Shown here: one piece after another, positions 12,401-22,553 of the stretch | Layout of the letters: every line of letters starts with the position of its first letter | How positions within the stretch are numbered: the stretch's first letter is position 1 | Source of the DNA: Breviolum minutum Mf 1.05b.01 | Taxonomy: Eukaryota; Sar; Dinophyceae; Suessiales; Symbiodiniaceae | Length of the DNA stretch: 64,000 bases | NCBI GenBank assembly: GCA_000507305.1 | Contig: DF239019.1 | Span: 142,001 to 206,000 of the forward strand | Reading direction: 5' to 3' | Notes under the pieces: generated by a model | The model's input: only the letters and a program-made list of their open reading frames with translations | What the model was told of the DNA's origin: nothing | Databases searched by the model: none | Made by a program: the position numbers and the translations under genes

Positions 12401-14416
12401 CGAAGACTCCCCGGTGGACCCAATAAAAGCATGTCTTGACCTGCGGCTTGTGGTCGCCCCATCTCCCATGAGATTCAAAGAGAGGGGTATGGGTAGGTTG
12501 GATATGTCTCAAAAGTTTGGGCCCTAAAATTAATGGGCTCCTAAATGTGAGTCATCTCTGTATCTTTATCATGTATGATTCACCTGGAAATACTAGTCTA
12601 TATAGACAATTGTTGTGTTTCTACAAAGATAGCATTCCTGACTCCACCTCCCCAAAAACTTTTGGGAGAACGTAATGGGGGCTTGACACTATCGGATAGT
12701 TTCCATTAATTAATTCATCAAATCAATCTTGCCCAGTCACCGCCTCTTGCCGAAGTTTGTACTATATCATTTCATGTTTGGAGATGATTCTGTTGGAATG
12801 ATGTCAATTCTCACCTTCCGGCAAAGCTTGTGAAAACGATTCCAATCTGCAATGGATTGATGCTACGTGACGTCCAAATTTGGGTAACACTTTGGGATCG
12901 TAAAGTTGGTTCTATTTTTAGTATTGGCAGGTCCATTTTGGACTTTTTGGATATAGCCACTGCACCCAGGTCAATTTCCAAGGATTCCCCAATTTCCAAA
13001 GCGCCCCTTATTGACTTATTGTGGAGGCCCATGTCATAAGAAGTGACATACATGGAGCGGGTCAACAAGGCTACTGGCAATACATACCCATGGCTTACCA
13101 TTCCGGGCATACACCCATCCTTCCTTTTAGGGATTTCTTTGGATAGTAAGCTACCAACACCAACCATCATCAATTACCCACTGCATAATGCACATAATCA
13201 TATACGTCTCTGGTTGTTGCCAAATTTTGGCATATCTAATAGACAATCTAGATATATTTGCCTACAAAACACAGTAGAAACAACTTACCACTCTTGCCCC
13301 CAGGTCTAGGCTTCTCTTGAACCCCCTGACCCCCTGACCCAAACGAACCATCACCGGTTGCTGCACCGAGTTCCATCTTCTGCGCCATCCACCGCAAATG
13401 ACCGGCCAATTCGGCATCATCACTGCCTTTAGATGATCCACTTGAGGTGCAAACACTTGAATCTGATATAATCTGATCCCCTGATGATGAACAGACAAGA
13501 TTTCAGTTAAGATCATGGTAGGCTTAGGGATTCGGAGCTTGTGTTTTTTTTTTTCGATCCGATATTCTCAGGCCTTCACTTGGGACCTCAGATCCCACCG
13601 GTTTACTACATCACAGGTAAATTGCTCCATGTAAACTAGGAAGATTCAGCAGCATTCCTCGGATAGGCCAAGGTTTGACCATCTGAATCATGTCCCTCTC
13701 AAAATGGTTTTTACCCCCTCATGAAACCTTCATGTATGAGGCATTTCATGATACCAGGCTCTTAAGATAAGGGGAGGAACAGGAGGCAAACTAGGGAGTT
13801 TTGAACCTATTAGGGATGAAGGTGGCAGCCGGAATTGCATCACATTTTCTCTCAAATCGCTTGGTCACCTGCAAGAATTCTAAGAAGCAGTAGGGCTGAT
13901 CCTTGTCGACATCCAAAAAACTGTCAAAGAAGGATAAACACTTTCTTGCAATGGGATGATGTCTCCAAAATGAAAGTTCCTCCCAAACCTGTTTTTCAGC
14001 TAGCACTTTTAGTTCTGGCCAATTTACAGTGTGATATATACATATACAGGTCGCATTTGGCATGTGGGAGGCCTTCCTTCCCTACTAAAATCACCATTTC
14101 TTAGATGAGGTCGGCAGTTTGGTTGCCACTACAAGTTGCAGAGGTAGTTCAAGGGCAATGGAGGGTATACTTAGGAACTGCTGCCGACCTGCAACAGTCC
14201 CAAAATGAAGGTTTGTAAAAGGTCGTGGTCAACTTTAGTAAACCAAATCGTTATATAATTCGTTAACCCTGGCTGTTACACGATGTTACACGTCAAACCG
14301 TCAGTTGATCGCACCAGGCCTGGAGGTACGTCGAAATGCCGTGGCACCGCCGTCGATGCTCCACCAGACACAAGCTGCGTGGCCAAGCGTTGCGCACGCT
14401 CCAATCCCGGCGCCAT
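1..14416 (-). CDS. VWA8: VWA8-like AAA+ ATPase gene, N-terminal part, many micro-exons (3' end outside window)
   Basis: VWA8 proteins are large AAA+ ATPases with tandem ATPase modules and a C-terminal von Willebrand A/MIDAS domain; in animals they are mitochondrial. Reading the minus strand from ATG 14416, twelve exons join with consistent codon phase: 14416-14282, 13868-13807, 13422-13367, 12440-12378, 11511-11424, 10219-10150, 9903-9883, 9206-9166, 8534-8502, 7826-7768, 6660-6561, 6260-6221. Later pieces are about 5298-5155, 2405-2296 and 1914-1875, with exons between them still missing. The joined protein shows the family's first-module blocks in order: HLRWMAQK, a Walker-A-like GPPGSLRR that lacks the usual lysine (as I recall for animal VWA8 too), RDTTEADLKQRRE, Walker-B-like VLDGLEK, NNLLE-NREMQLDDGR, RRYDVL, and GNPLDPPLR-SRFQAR. 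The family match is strong. Exact boundaries are inferred by eye, and the second AAA module and VWA domain are not in the window or were not found. Confidence 0.87.
1042..1111 (-). CDS. Possible VWA8 exon before the second P-loop
   Basis: 70 nt between CTGGTAG and GTGTGT, encoding NTFLLRDLVEEHDPYDP. This resembles the helix ending in H-x-x-x-D that precedes the second P-loop of VWA8. The expected GxxGxGK exon was not found in the remaining 1 kb, so this assignment is weak. Confidence 0.35.
1875..1914 (-). CDS. VWA8: VWA8 exon, short
   Basis: 40 nt between a strong acceptor (TTGTTCCTCAG) and the best consensus donor of this gene (GTAAGT). It encodes RGVPQRNEELQQN. The phase matches the 2405-2296 exon exactly. 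The sequence itself is not diagnostic. Confidence 0.6.
2296..2405 (-). CDS. VWA8: VWA8 exon (HRVYPVGLL... block)
   Basis: 110 nt after AACTTGTAG, encoding ALHRVYPVGLLVANGKTAV and a further 17 residues. It matches the VWA8 segment WLYPYSILLxxxGKxAVxxVL that closes the first ATPase module. It leaves two bases (CT), completed by the G that starts the next recognised exon. The donor is GTGAGA. Confidence 0.8.
3305..3465. repeat. ATC/TCA trinucleotide microsatellite interrupted by a 5-N gap
   Basis: Two long (ATC)n blocks of similar length flank CCAATCCCAAA and five N. The N run suggests an unresolved assembly joint, so true array length is unknown. The poly-isoleucine and poly-methionine translations are artefacts. 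It lies in a VWA8 intron. Confidence 0.95.
4062..4107 (-). CDS. Candidate exon within the VWA8 gene
   Basis: 46 nt after GTGGTTTTTCCAG, encoding QLCEEIQQVLRHLQM, before a GTAGTT donor. It is helical and lies in the right interval and strand for VWA8. A competing minus-strand candidate lies just downstream (about 3960-3880, KKLNPQAAPALFPFETE). The true exon set between 5155 and 2405 is unresolved. Confidence 0.4.
4417..4534. mobile_element. Foldback MITE family A, copy 1
   Basis: TA-bounded element with inverted arms sharing GTTTAACAGTTCGCCCC and an internal GGAAGACGAT...CCTTTTGGG block. It lies in a VWA8 intron. Confidence 0.65.
5155..5298 (-). CDS. VWA8: VWA8 exon, helical region after the SRFQAR motif (5' boundary uncertain)
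   Basis: A GC-rich open segment containing LPSNVAELETLLRRLTALHR. It corresponds to the family's helical A-N-V-S-x-x-K-V-x-x-LL segment after SRFQAR. It is open from an ATG at 5298, but the true exon may start at an AG near 5273 or 5267 (GTAG or CTTCAG). The donor is probably GTGAAA after 5155. At least one short exon between this and 6221 was not found. Confidence 0.62.
5569..5588. repeat. (AT)10 microsatellite
   Basis: Uninterrupted dinucleotide repeat. Similar short runs occur near 5731, 8106, 11747, 15893, 42367 and 54043. Confidence 0.9.
6221..6260 (-). CDS. VWA8: VWA8 exon 12 (SRFQAR)
   Basis: 40 nt after GGCGAAG, encoding SRFQARIIMPPNL. It completes the RSRFQAR motif across the GC-donor intron and ends in phase 0 before GTGTCT. 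Confidence 0.92.
6561..6660 (-). CDS. VWA8: VWA8 exon 11 (FRVVAL...GNPLDPPLR)
   Basis: 100 nt after ATGCCACAG, encoding ADFRVVALAVPSPPWPG then NPLDPPLR. This matches the VWA8 block FRVIALGLPVPxxxGNPLDPPLRSRFQAR. It ends at a third GC donor (TTGAG|GCCTGC). The plus strand of the same bases also has a 59-codon open frame, which I rejected as a shadow. Confidence 0.95.
7768..7826 (-). CDS. VWA8: VWA8 exon 10 (RRYDVL)
   Basis: 59 nt after the pyrimidine-rich acceptor CTTTCTTGCCAG, encoding LIPARRYDVLTQEEISVEE. This is the family's FLxxxxRYDxLL segment. It uses a second GC donor (GAAG|GCCCTT). The remaining base joins AG of the next exon to give glutamate. Confidence 0.88.
8502..8534 (-). CDS. 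VWA8: VWA8 exon 9 (NREMQLDDGR)
   Basis: 33 nt encoding NREMQLDDGR, the family's ENREMxLEDGRFL block. The acceptor is CTCCAAG and the donor GTCCCT. One leading and two trailing bases give glutamate and leucine with the neighbouring exons. Confidence 0.9.
9166..9206 (-). CDS. VWA8: VWA8 exon 8 (AERNVLPTLNNLLE)
   Basis: 41 nt encoding AERNVLPTLNNLL plus two bases of a glutamate codon, after a CCTTGGAG acceptor and before a GTATCT donor. It is near-identical to the VWA8 consensus AERNVLPVLNNLLE. Confidence 0.93.
9883..9903 (-). CDS. VWA8: VWA8 exon 7, 21-nt micro-exon (Walker-B-like VLDGLEK)
   Basis: Exactly seven codons, VLDGLEK, between a TTGCCCTAAG acceptor and a GC donor (AAG|GCCTGA). It is the Walker-B-like LVLEGLEKAERN segment of VWA8, split right after the lysine. 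Reading through instead hits TGA two codons later, so splicing is required. Confidence 0.82.
10150..10219 (-). CDS. VWA8: VWA8 exon 6
   Basis: 70 nt after GACTTGCAG, encoding SGGRTIYADSAPVRCALRGR. It corresponds to the family's G-T-x-x-Y-x-D-x-x-x-VRAA-x-x-GR segment. It ends in phase 0 before GTCTGG and leads directly into the VLDGLEK micro-exon. Confidence 0.88.
11424..11511 (-). CDS. VWA8: VWA8 exon 5 (RDTTEADLKQRRE block)
   Basis: 88 nt encoding the signature TRDTTEADLKQRREL, one of the most conserved VWA8 segments, after REAEV. The acceptor is GATGTCAG and the donor GTTGGG after AGCAG. Its two leading and two trailing bases fit both neighbours. Confidence 0.92.
12378..12440 (-). CDS. 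VWA8: VWA8 exon 4 (P-loop-like GPPGSLRR)
   Basis: 63 nt encoding GQDMLLLGPPGSLRRQLAL and the following residues. This is the first ATPase module's nucleotide-binding loop. It has GPPG followed by SLRR and no Walker-A lysine; the human family member, from memory, likewise has RR here. The acceptor is GCCGCAG and the donor GTTGCT. Confidence 0.9.
13367..13422 (-). CDS. VWA8: VWA8 exon 3 (HLRWM block)
   Basis: 56 nt encoding DDAELAGHLRWMAQKMEL. This matches the family's HLRWMMQKD-type block just ahead of the first P-loop. The acceptor is AAAGGCAG and the donor GTGCAG. It ends with one base (G), which joins GT of the next exon to give glycine. Confidence 0.85.
13807..13868 (-). CDS. VWA8: VWA8 exon 2
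   Basis: 62 nt after an AATTCTTGCAG acceptor, ending AATAG before a GTTCAA donor. It encodes a stretch containing DAIPAATFIPN, in the position of the VP-x-x-Y/F-I/L-x-N segment that precedes the HLRWM block in VWA8. It starts in phase 0 and leaves two bases, completed by the T that begins the next exon. Confidence 0.68.
14282..14416 (-). CDS. VWA8: VWA8 exon 1 (start codon)
   Basis: This exon has ATG at 14416 and 45 codons ending in phase 0 before a GTGTAA donor. It is clearly GC-richer than its surroundings. The encoded N-terminus begins MAPGLERAQRLATQLVSGG: arginine-containing, short of acidic residues and amphipathic, as expected for a mitochondrial presequence (inference). An in-frame alternative start was not seen. 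The reading frame joins the next exon without a phase break. The opposite strand is also open here, but only this strand connects to VWA8. Confidence 0.7.
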
Positions 14417-17400
14417 GGGAAGAAACAAGACGGTCAAAATTGAAGACTCTTTACATACTTGTAAGTTGACATGAATATACTTGGGCAACCCAACATGATC
14501 AACCAAGGCCGAATTAAGGGCGTTTTGGGAAGATTTGAAGATTTACGATATAGATCGCCATCTAATGCAGCAAGATCAGGTAGGTTGTTCTAGCTTGCCA
14601 GGATATGTGTAAACATGTAATCGCATGATGCATGTGTACATTGAAAGGGGTTCTCGGGTAGAGTTTTTTGATGCTACTGCGCCAGATTGTTTTTCTCATA
14701 TTTGTTCTACTCCAGCTGTTTTCTGCAGCTGGCATCATTTTTGTGTCGTGCCCAAGGCTCAAGTTGCTGTAGATTTGTTGATTTCAAGCCATGCTGCTTC
14801 CTACTACGGGCTACGCTGTAGCCAAGCTGAAGGAGCCCACAAGCAAGCCAAGACTCGGTTTTCAGGATGAATTTTCAATTTCCAGTATAAAGCTTCGGAG
14901 ATGTACCCCTTCGGTGCTTCCAGCAATTTGCTTTGCTATCTTTTAAACAAAAGGAAGGAATCTTAAGGAATCCTCATGGATTCCCAAGTGTCCAAGAAAA
15001 ACATTTCCCACCACCTTTTAAAAGCTCTGTCTGCAGGGATGGCAAGCCCTTGAGAAATCCGCTACGAAAAGGATTTTTGTTTGGAACCCAAGGGGAAACA
15101 TTCACAACTGTTGGTAGATACTTGGTTTGAAATAAACATGGAGAAAAGGCACAATGAAAAAGCATCTCTCTTGATTCTCATCGTCTTATACTTACAAAAA
15201 CATTCCCTTTTGGAGGTACCCCTCGTAGGGAAACGACATATCAAATCTTCTCCTACTCAAAACAAAACAGCATATTGCTGGTGTTCCGCGACATGTGCGT
15301 TTCCCGTCTTCCCTCATCCTCTCTTTTTCATCACACTGCGTTGTCTTAGAGGCTCCAAATTGCCTAAAGGTGCAATGTTCCTTGCGTTCCACGGACGGTT
15401 GCCATTGAATTAAGGTGCCGGAATTGCAGGCTTCGGCCTGAGGATTCCTTTGAAACAGGTCCTGAGGTTCCATTCCAAACTCCTCACCAACCACACTTCG
15501 ATCGAACATGTTGAAGCATTTTTTTCAGTTGATCTGGACAGCTCTAAAACGGGAGCGATACCAGAAACATCCTTTGAGTTTTTGCTTGAAACTCACACGA
15601 AGTATCTAAAATAAGTTGAAGAAACATTCAGGTCAGAGACTTCTAAAACGATACTTTCAAGAAATGGTACGCCAGAAAATTATGACCTGTGTCAAAGGTG
15701 CCATGCGTTTTTTTCCCTGGATGCTGAAGAAAACACCACCCCATTTCGGGGGGACGCCCTTCAGTCCCCTTTCAACAAACTCAATTGATTCGACCTCACA
15801 ACTGCCACCAGCAGTTGCGGCAAGCGTGGGGAAGTGGAGAAAATGAGGAGGGGTCAGGGAAGTATACATGTAACTATGTTTATGTATTTATATGCATATA
15901 TATATATATGTTGTATGATGGATATATACCAGATCCATCTAGATCCGAGCATGTGTACTGCAGGTAGCACATGACATGAGAGCAACATAATTCCAGGTTT
16001 ATCACAACTCAAAACAACTTCCCTCCAATGATGAACGATGTTGATCCATTGTGGTCTTCAAAGCTCTAGTGATGAGATGAGTGTACAAAGTCGATTTTGT
16101 GAACCGGTTCCAAGCTTCAAGAGATACCAAACCATCAGCTGCTGCAAAGGTTCATGAAACGCGTGCCAGCTCCCTACCATTTTACATTTTCTTGTGCTGG
16201 GTGCCCCAAAGATAGAAGTTTGACCTTGATATGCACTAAGCAAATACAAAAAAAAACTTGCAATATCTGCAAAGAATTTCCCTCACACATCTTCCAGAAA
16301 CAAATCTGAGGTTGGATTCTTTATCAACTATAAGAACTCTACAAACAGTTATTTGTACATACGGGATCATACGGGTTTGTACATCTTGAAACACGACACA
16401 TATGTCTATATATATGTGTATATCTATATGTAGACATCTGGGTAAACAAATATAAAGATGCATAGGCTATGCGTGTGTATGTAGAGAAGCGATCATCCAC
16501 TAGTACGCAAAAGGACAAGAATGGGGAAGTCCATTCTTCAATGCACTTCTGGGGTGGCACCCAAGTCTTCTGATAACATCCAATCTACGCCTTGAGTCAC
16601 ACATGTGCCACCTGTGAGAATTCAGGGAAGAACCACCACATTATGATATTCTTAATTCGAAACCTAGCCTCAGTAATTACACCGGATCAGCCCAAATATA
16701 CAATACATCATTGCGTTCATTGATTGCTTTCTTTCATATCATATATTATTATAATGACAATAATACGCACAACTACTGTATACACATGCAAATTCTCCAC
16801 TGACTTGATTCGTTCAAAGGCAACCGGGTTTACCCAAAAACATTGGCCCCCCTGGGTGTCCGGACGCACATCCATGCCACATCTTTCCAGGTCCTGGGTG
16901 GTTTCGTCTTTTGGCGAACCCATCCCCGAGTAGCCTCATGATCCTCATGTTCAGTTTTCTCCTGACATCTGCTGATTCAGGGATCTTGTTCATACCATGT
17001 GGCAAACACAAAAAACACCCATATTTCATGCAGGAACCAACCATATCCAAGAAATCATTGGAAACTGCGGAATCAAAATCTTGCGGAAGACTTCTGATAC
17101 TACTGCATCTGTTGAACAAGCGACTTGGCTCCAATCCCCGCCAATGATATTAACTCACCAACCTGGACAATCTTTCATCATAAGGGAATCCCCAAAAATT
17201 CCCTAATCCTAAACCACCTTTCTGGAGAACCACTTCTTGTGAACGTTGTGCTCCACCTACAAGTAAAATCCATGTAGGATGTGCATACCATTTGCTGCCA
17301 AAATGACCCAGTCTTGTTGGTGAGTCATAGTTTTGTTAGTTTCATGACCCTGGATTTGTAAGCCACTCGCTGTGAAAACTGTGGAAAGCGAAGCTGAATA

Positions 17401-18011
17401 AAGGACAAGTTCTCCCCTTGCCCCTCAAACTTTTCCACACAAAACCAACGGCAGCTCATCATGTCCTGAGGTGTCAATCCTTTTAGAGTCAGCAAGATCT
17501 GGCAGCGATCAGTGATCAGCAAAGCCCAGGAAGTGGGGGCGGAGATTGGAAAAGAGTGCTTTGAAGAACAGTTTTGGAATTTCTTGTCAATAATCTAATA
17601 CTATGATATTTTTGAATGAGACATGTGACATTTAGTTAACTCAATTTTGAATTAAGGCCCCTCGGTGAGGCAATTCCCCTCAGCCACTGTGTCGGGTGAG
17701 ATATGCTAAGGTCAGTTTACTGCAAGTGGTACATACCATCTTTATTGCATGTAGCCTTCTACAGCTACATAGAAGCAACTTTGCATCTCAGAATTTATCA
17801 CACTTGAGGCTCACTTAGCCATTTCGGATCATGAAATACAAGCCAACAGTAAACCTGCAGTACGTTTTCCGACAGAATTTGCAACCCCCAAAGCTTAAGG
17901 GTTAGCCATTTTCTAAGTGCAGACAGGATCACTAAATTCAAACATTTCCATCCCTCAGCACAAAAAAAAACATGACACCTCTGAGATATCAATCCTTCTG
18001 GCAGGATCAAA

Positions 18012-18608
18012 TTGGAAGCACTTGTGCAACATAGGCCGACTGTTGGGTGTAAACCTGCGGTTGGGGAGAGGTCTCAAATCCAGTTGGGGGGTCTGCCCAA
18101 CAAAAAATCACCAGTTTGCAGTTTGCAGGGCAGCCGGGATGAAAATTGTTTGTTTTTTGTTTGTTTTTTGTGGGAGTTGAAGGTAAGGTTGATTACATCA
18201 CTAAAAATGATTGATGAATCTTTGAGAGGTTTTGAGGGTGATGTTGAGAAAACCTGCCTCCACATTGTAGACATGAAAATCGCAAAACCCCGTTTCTTGT
18301 TGGGATGGAGTTTGGATGGATCTCGTATTTGGATGAACTATCTCAACGAAACTCGACTAGATCTCATCATACAAGTTGAGCCACGAAAAAAACCTCTGAA
18401 CTCCGATGAAATGCTGATGTTTGAAATTGACTGGATTCCCACTCTAAAGGGTTTGCTTGCCGGAATCTTCCATCAACATAGTAGCATATCAACCATTCCC
18501 TTCCATCCTTTTAGTGGGTTTGTGAGGCGGGGCAAGCCGGCAAACCACTGGAGATGTACAAAACATACTGAAATTATGGAATTTCCCATGAACATGGGAT
18601 ATCTATAA
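18012..18608 (+). CDS. Unassigned 198-codon open reading frame
   Basis: This is the longest open frame outside the LINE. The first third crosses a TTTG-rich repeat (about 18146-18175) and is unlikely to be coding. The later part, with segments such as DESLRGFEGDVEK and LDLIIQVEPRKKPL, has normal protein composition. I recognise no domain. At this base composition a frame this long is unexpected by chance, but base composition does not stand out from the surroundings and no splice context was found. Confidence 0.25.
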   Translation: MEALVQHRPTVGCKPAVGERSQIQLGGLPNKKSPVCSLQGSRDENCLFFVCFLWELKVRLITSLKMIDESLRGFEGDVEKTCLHIVDMKIAKPRFLLGWSLDGSRIWMNYLNETRLDLIIQVEPRKKPLNSDEMLMFEIDWIPTLKGLLAGIFHQHSSISTIPFHPFSGFVRRGKPANHWRCTKHTEIMEFPMNMGYL

Positions 18609-20168
18609 TTGGATGTTAGTGAATGGCGCCATTTTTGACTCGAATAGTGTCGAGTTTTAAGATGGGAAAATTTAGGAACAAGAACTCCAAGATTAAGAGA
18701 GGCCCAAATTCTTATAACAAACACTCTCTTTTTGGGGAATCCGTTTGAAAATGAGTGGCGTTAGGCCGGCTTCATGCGGACGTCGTTCACAGGAATTTGG
18801 CAAGGAGAATAGTGAGGAATCCCCTGGCCCTTTGTTATGTGGACAAAAGAAACCAGTTTTTGACGCTGATCAATCACCTTCTTTGGAAACAAAGGAGGCA
18901 CAGAAAAGAAACTATCTACAGTGGGCTCTTGGATCAACAAAACCCTTCACATTGGCATGGCGCCGCACCAGGGCCCTTTTTATCCTCTTTTGATCACAAG
19001 ACGTCGACACGGCATTGGCATCAAAGGTGCAATGATGGTTGGCGATTGTCGTGCGATCATCATACAATGGGTCACAATTGATGGCCCGTTGGACGCCACA
19101 GTAAACAGGAACGCGGAAACAGCACAAGATACATGTTAGATCATACGAGTACTAGGTGTACTAGGTGATGCATGCCTTCAAAATAGCTGAAATCCTTCAT
19201 GTGGGAGATCCACGTTTGGGGATCCAGGGGACAACAGACTTTACATCCAACAACTAGACTCATTCTGCCAAAAACCCACTTCTTCCAGGATTCCACTGGT
19301 AAGTGAAGGTTTCAGCTGCCAGGGAAACCTGTTGGCCCAAAAATATCATCCTGGTGGTCACCGGCATCCTTGGAGGGAGCCCACCCTAAAGTAAAACCTA
19401 GATTCGATCCCTTCTAACTTGAGCTGCTTGCGTATTGGTTCTCTTGGGAGATCGAAAAATTGTCCAAATTGATCAATCGATATATTCTTGCAGATACAAA
19501 CCCTCCCAAAACCAAATGCTGAAGCCCTGCAATATAGCTAGGAAGATACTCATGCTTGTTGCAAACTACAATTCGGATTCCATGTAAGTTTTCTTTTTTG
19601 AGAAAATCCTTGTAGCTAAACTCTCATTAAGTCTTGTCTTACTGTGCAAGGTCTGCTTTCAGCATTTCGCGAGGTCTTGGTCAAGCAGGGTGTTGGACTT
19701 TTTCTAAATTCATTGATCGCAGTGACCGACCCAACCACAACATACCATGATATTGCGCTGCTGGCGTACATGCAGCATGGCCATCTCTGGCCGTGCACCT
19801 AGTACGGATCTTTGCTGATCTCCCCACAACCTATGTCATAACTTCACCATGAGCAGTCACATGTAGCTTTCAGCCTTCCAATCTTACATGTTCAGCACAT
19901 CATAGTGACTTCAATAAAACACTGGCTAACCAACCACCTCTTTGAACCATGGGCATATAACATATGATAATGCGATATCATAAATGCGACACCCTCTATC
20001 TCAGGGTGCTTCACTCGGTGACTCCTGCGGATGAGGGCTGACTTGAGGGAAGTACAAGAGGAAGGATTATGATGCTGGCACCGCTGAAACAAGAACAACA
20101 ACGAGAAAGAAGAAAACAAAAGCTAATATAAATATATATAATGATACTTGTAATAGTATAGTAATAAG

Positions 20169-20216
20169 AACAACAACAACAACAACGACAACGACAACAA
20201 CAACAACAACAACAGC

Positions 20217-20260
<44 letters not shown>

Positions 20261-20284
20261 GAACAAGAACAAGAACAAGAACAA
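20169..20284. repeat. AAC-rich microsatellite with GAC and AAGAAC variants
   Basis: About 115 bp of (AAC)n with GACAAC and AGCAAC interruptions, ending in AAGAAC hexamers. Its poly-valine and poly-cysteine minus-strand readings were not taken as coding. Confidence 0.95.
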
Positions 20285-21790
20285 TCATAAAAGAGAACAA
20301 AATCAAGGATAAACACAATATCAATAGTAAGAACAAGACCAGTGAACTGACACGGTCCGTTGAGGTATGTTAAGGTGATTTCTTTTCCCTGAGACTGTTC
20401 CTTGTGGCAGCTGAAACACTCCTGCGGAACGGGTTTGCTGGTCACAGGGCCCGCTGAGCTTGCTGAGCCTGACCGGCAAACAAGGTGGCCACTAAGGGGA
20501 ATCAGAAACTGAAACGCAGCTAAGCAAATCCAATTTCATTTGATTCTGTTTTGCTGTGTTCAAAATGGTTTTGAGTGATCGCTGGTGATAGTCAATGGGA
20601 GCAAGCCAATAAATATCGTGCATTGTGGAAGCATGCAGTTCTCTCTCACCAACACGCATACCAATGACCAAAAAGGATCAAAAAGGAATAATTTGCTGCA
20701 CTCACTACCCTCTGCCAAGCTAAGATGAAAAAACACATAAAACAGTTGAATCGGCAAATGCTTGCTAAGCCCGTCCCAAAGATACCCCAAGAAGTTTAAA
20801 GGTTCGTTAGCCATCGGGGACTCAGAATGTTGCCAGGGGCAAACATGATGTGACATTGCCATTGCTGCATCAAGATATCCATCTCATGCATATCCATCCA
20901 TTCCTCTGAAAGTGTTGATTCCTGGGCGTAAAACCCATCAAGAGATTTGTAACTTATAGCTTACTAACCCTACGCATCTGATATCAAATGGAAATCGATA
21001 TCCAATTTAAATCTGATGAGACTAGGAATATCATACATGGAAGTCTTTCCATGTCAAATAGTGGCTAGCAGGCATGTGCTGGAAGACAATGGACTTTTTC
21101 AGTCTTGAACTCATCACGAAGCATAACTTTCCACATTCACCAGCTGCAAACCACCTTCTCCAAAGACTGGACTTGTCGTCCCTGTTGTTGAGCAATTCAT
21201 TCCGGTAAATTCTTGTGTTTCCTAAACCTGAATGAGTTGGTTATTTTGGGAAGGACCCCTTATATGATAGACAAATAACAATAAGTAATAAGATATAGTT
21301 AACGTGAATACGTGTATACACAAAAAATCAATGATATAAGCCATATTATATATATATAGATATCTATACATAGTAAATATATAGTGCTATTAAATTATTG
21401 CAAACTGACCTTTTTGTTCAGTACTTGGTCCTGCCAAGTCGCCATACTTCACCCAAACCTCTTGCCTCGGCTATACACCACAGCACCCCCAGCTGTGTAA
21501 CAGGGCGAGCACGGTGCGGATGGAGTGGCCAATGCCACACCGCTGCGGCCGGAATAAGGAGAAACTGTAGCAGGTAGAACCTTGGAAGATCGGGAAGATT
21601 GGGAAAGTGATTGGGATCTGTTACTGCAATGTATTGCAAATAAGAGAGGTGAAAATTCAGGCAGATTTACCCAATACCAAACTACCTGTTGGGATGACAT
21701 CACCTGACCTTCCTTTGAGAAAGACTTGAAATTGTTTTCCGAACAAAAAACAAAAAAACTGGATTTTGGCAATAGATGAGACCTATCGCA

Positions 21791-21866
21791 AGTTTTTCTT
21801 CAGGCGAATTCCTTACGATTTCCATCATCAGGGCAACCCCCGCCACTTGACGGACATCTTGATATC
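21791..21866 (-). CDS. Candidate exon, unknown protein
   Basis: A segment after CTGCAG encoding DVRQVAGVALMMEIVRN and SPEEKLAI, before a weak GTCTCA donor. It has the look of a helical repeat protein. The neighbouring minus-strand segment at 21.45-21.6 kb is serine-rich (SQSLSQSSRSSK) and may be a second exon. No family was recognised, and the acceptor position is uncertain because an upstream AG is also possible. Confidence 0.35.
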
Positions 21867-22552
21867 CTGCAGCCTTGGTTGGTAGGACACCAATACAAAC
21901 CGATGGTTTCACGGTTCATGGCCATGAATCAATCAAACTGCTCATGCGTACTTGAGTATAGTCGTTGTAGTCTGTTGTCACAGCATTGAACAAAATCATC
22001 TTGTACCATGAAAATCTCATTAGGATCCGTTGCTCCATGGGTTCGCGGATAATTACTCTACATCTGATCTGTGAACGCAATGTGCTAAATCTTGACGGCT
22101 TATCCTAATGTTAGCTGAGGCGATTTACCATCTGTGGCACCCTTAAGGAACTTAAGAGAAGTTTCACAGCAACTTGCTGAAAATTTGTGCCCGAGCTCTA
22201 AAAAACATACACCTTTGGAGTACTTTGAACAAAGTTCTCTTTGGTGCTTTCTCTTTGGCAAAAGTTCCCTCCCAACTTTTCACATGTTCAAGCAGAAATG
22301 CATTGCTCTGAAACATACATTCCCTAGAATATACCCTAATATATACCCCAAAAACAAAGGTCACAGCGCCCGCAGGAGCGCTGTAATGTTTGCGATTTGC
22401 AATATCAGCATCAACAGGATTTTTGGACGAAATGTGAAAAAACCCAAGGTTTCTAGCATATAGCATGTGTAGTTCAATTGTCAACTTGCGCAAAAACTCT
22501 GATACGCGCGCCTCAAATGGCGTTTTTCCTTCAAATTCACTTTTTTTTTCCG

Positions 22553-22553
22553 N
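22553..22553. other. Ambiguous base (N)
   Basis: A single N between a T10 run and a CCCCACCCC tract; probably a homopolymer base-calling ambiguity. Confidence 0.9.

Noticed and set aside
20011..20445. Poly-cysteine and poly-valine open frames
   Set aside because: Translations of an AAC-type microsatellite on the minus strand.
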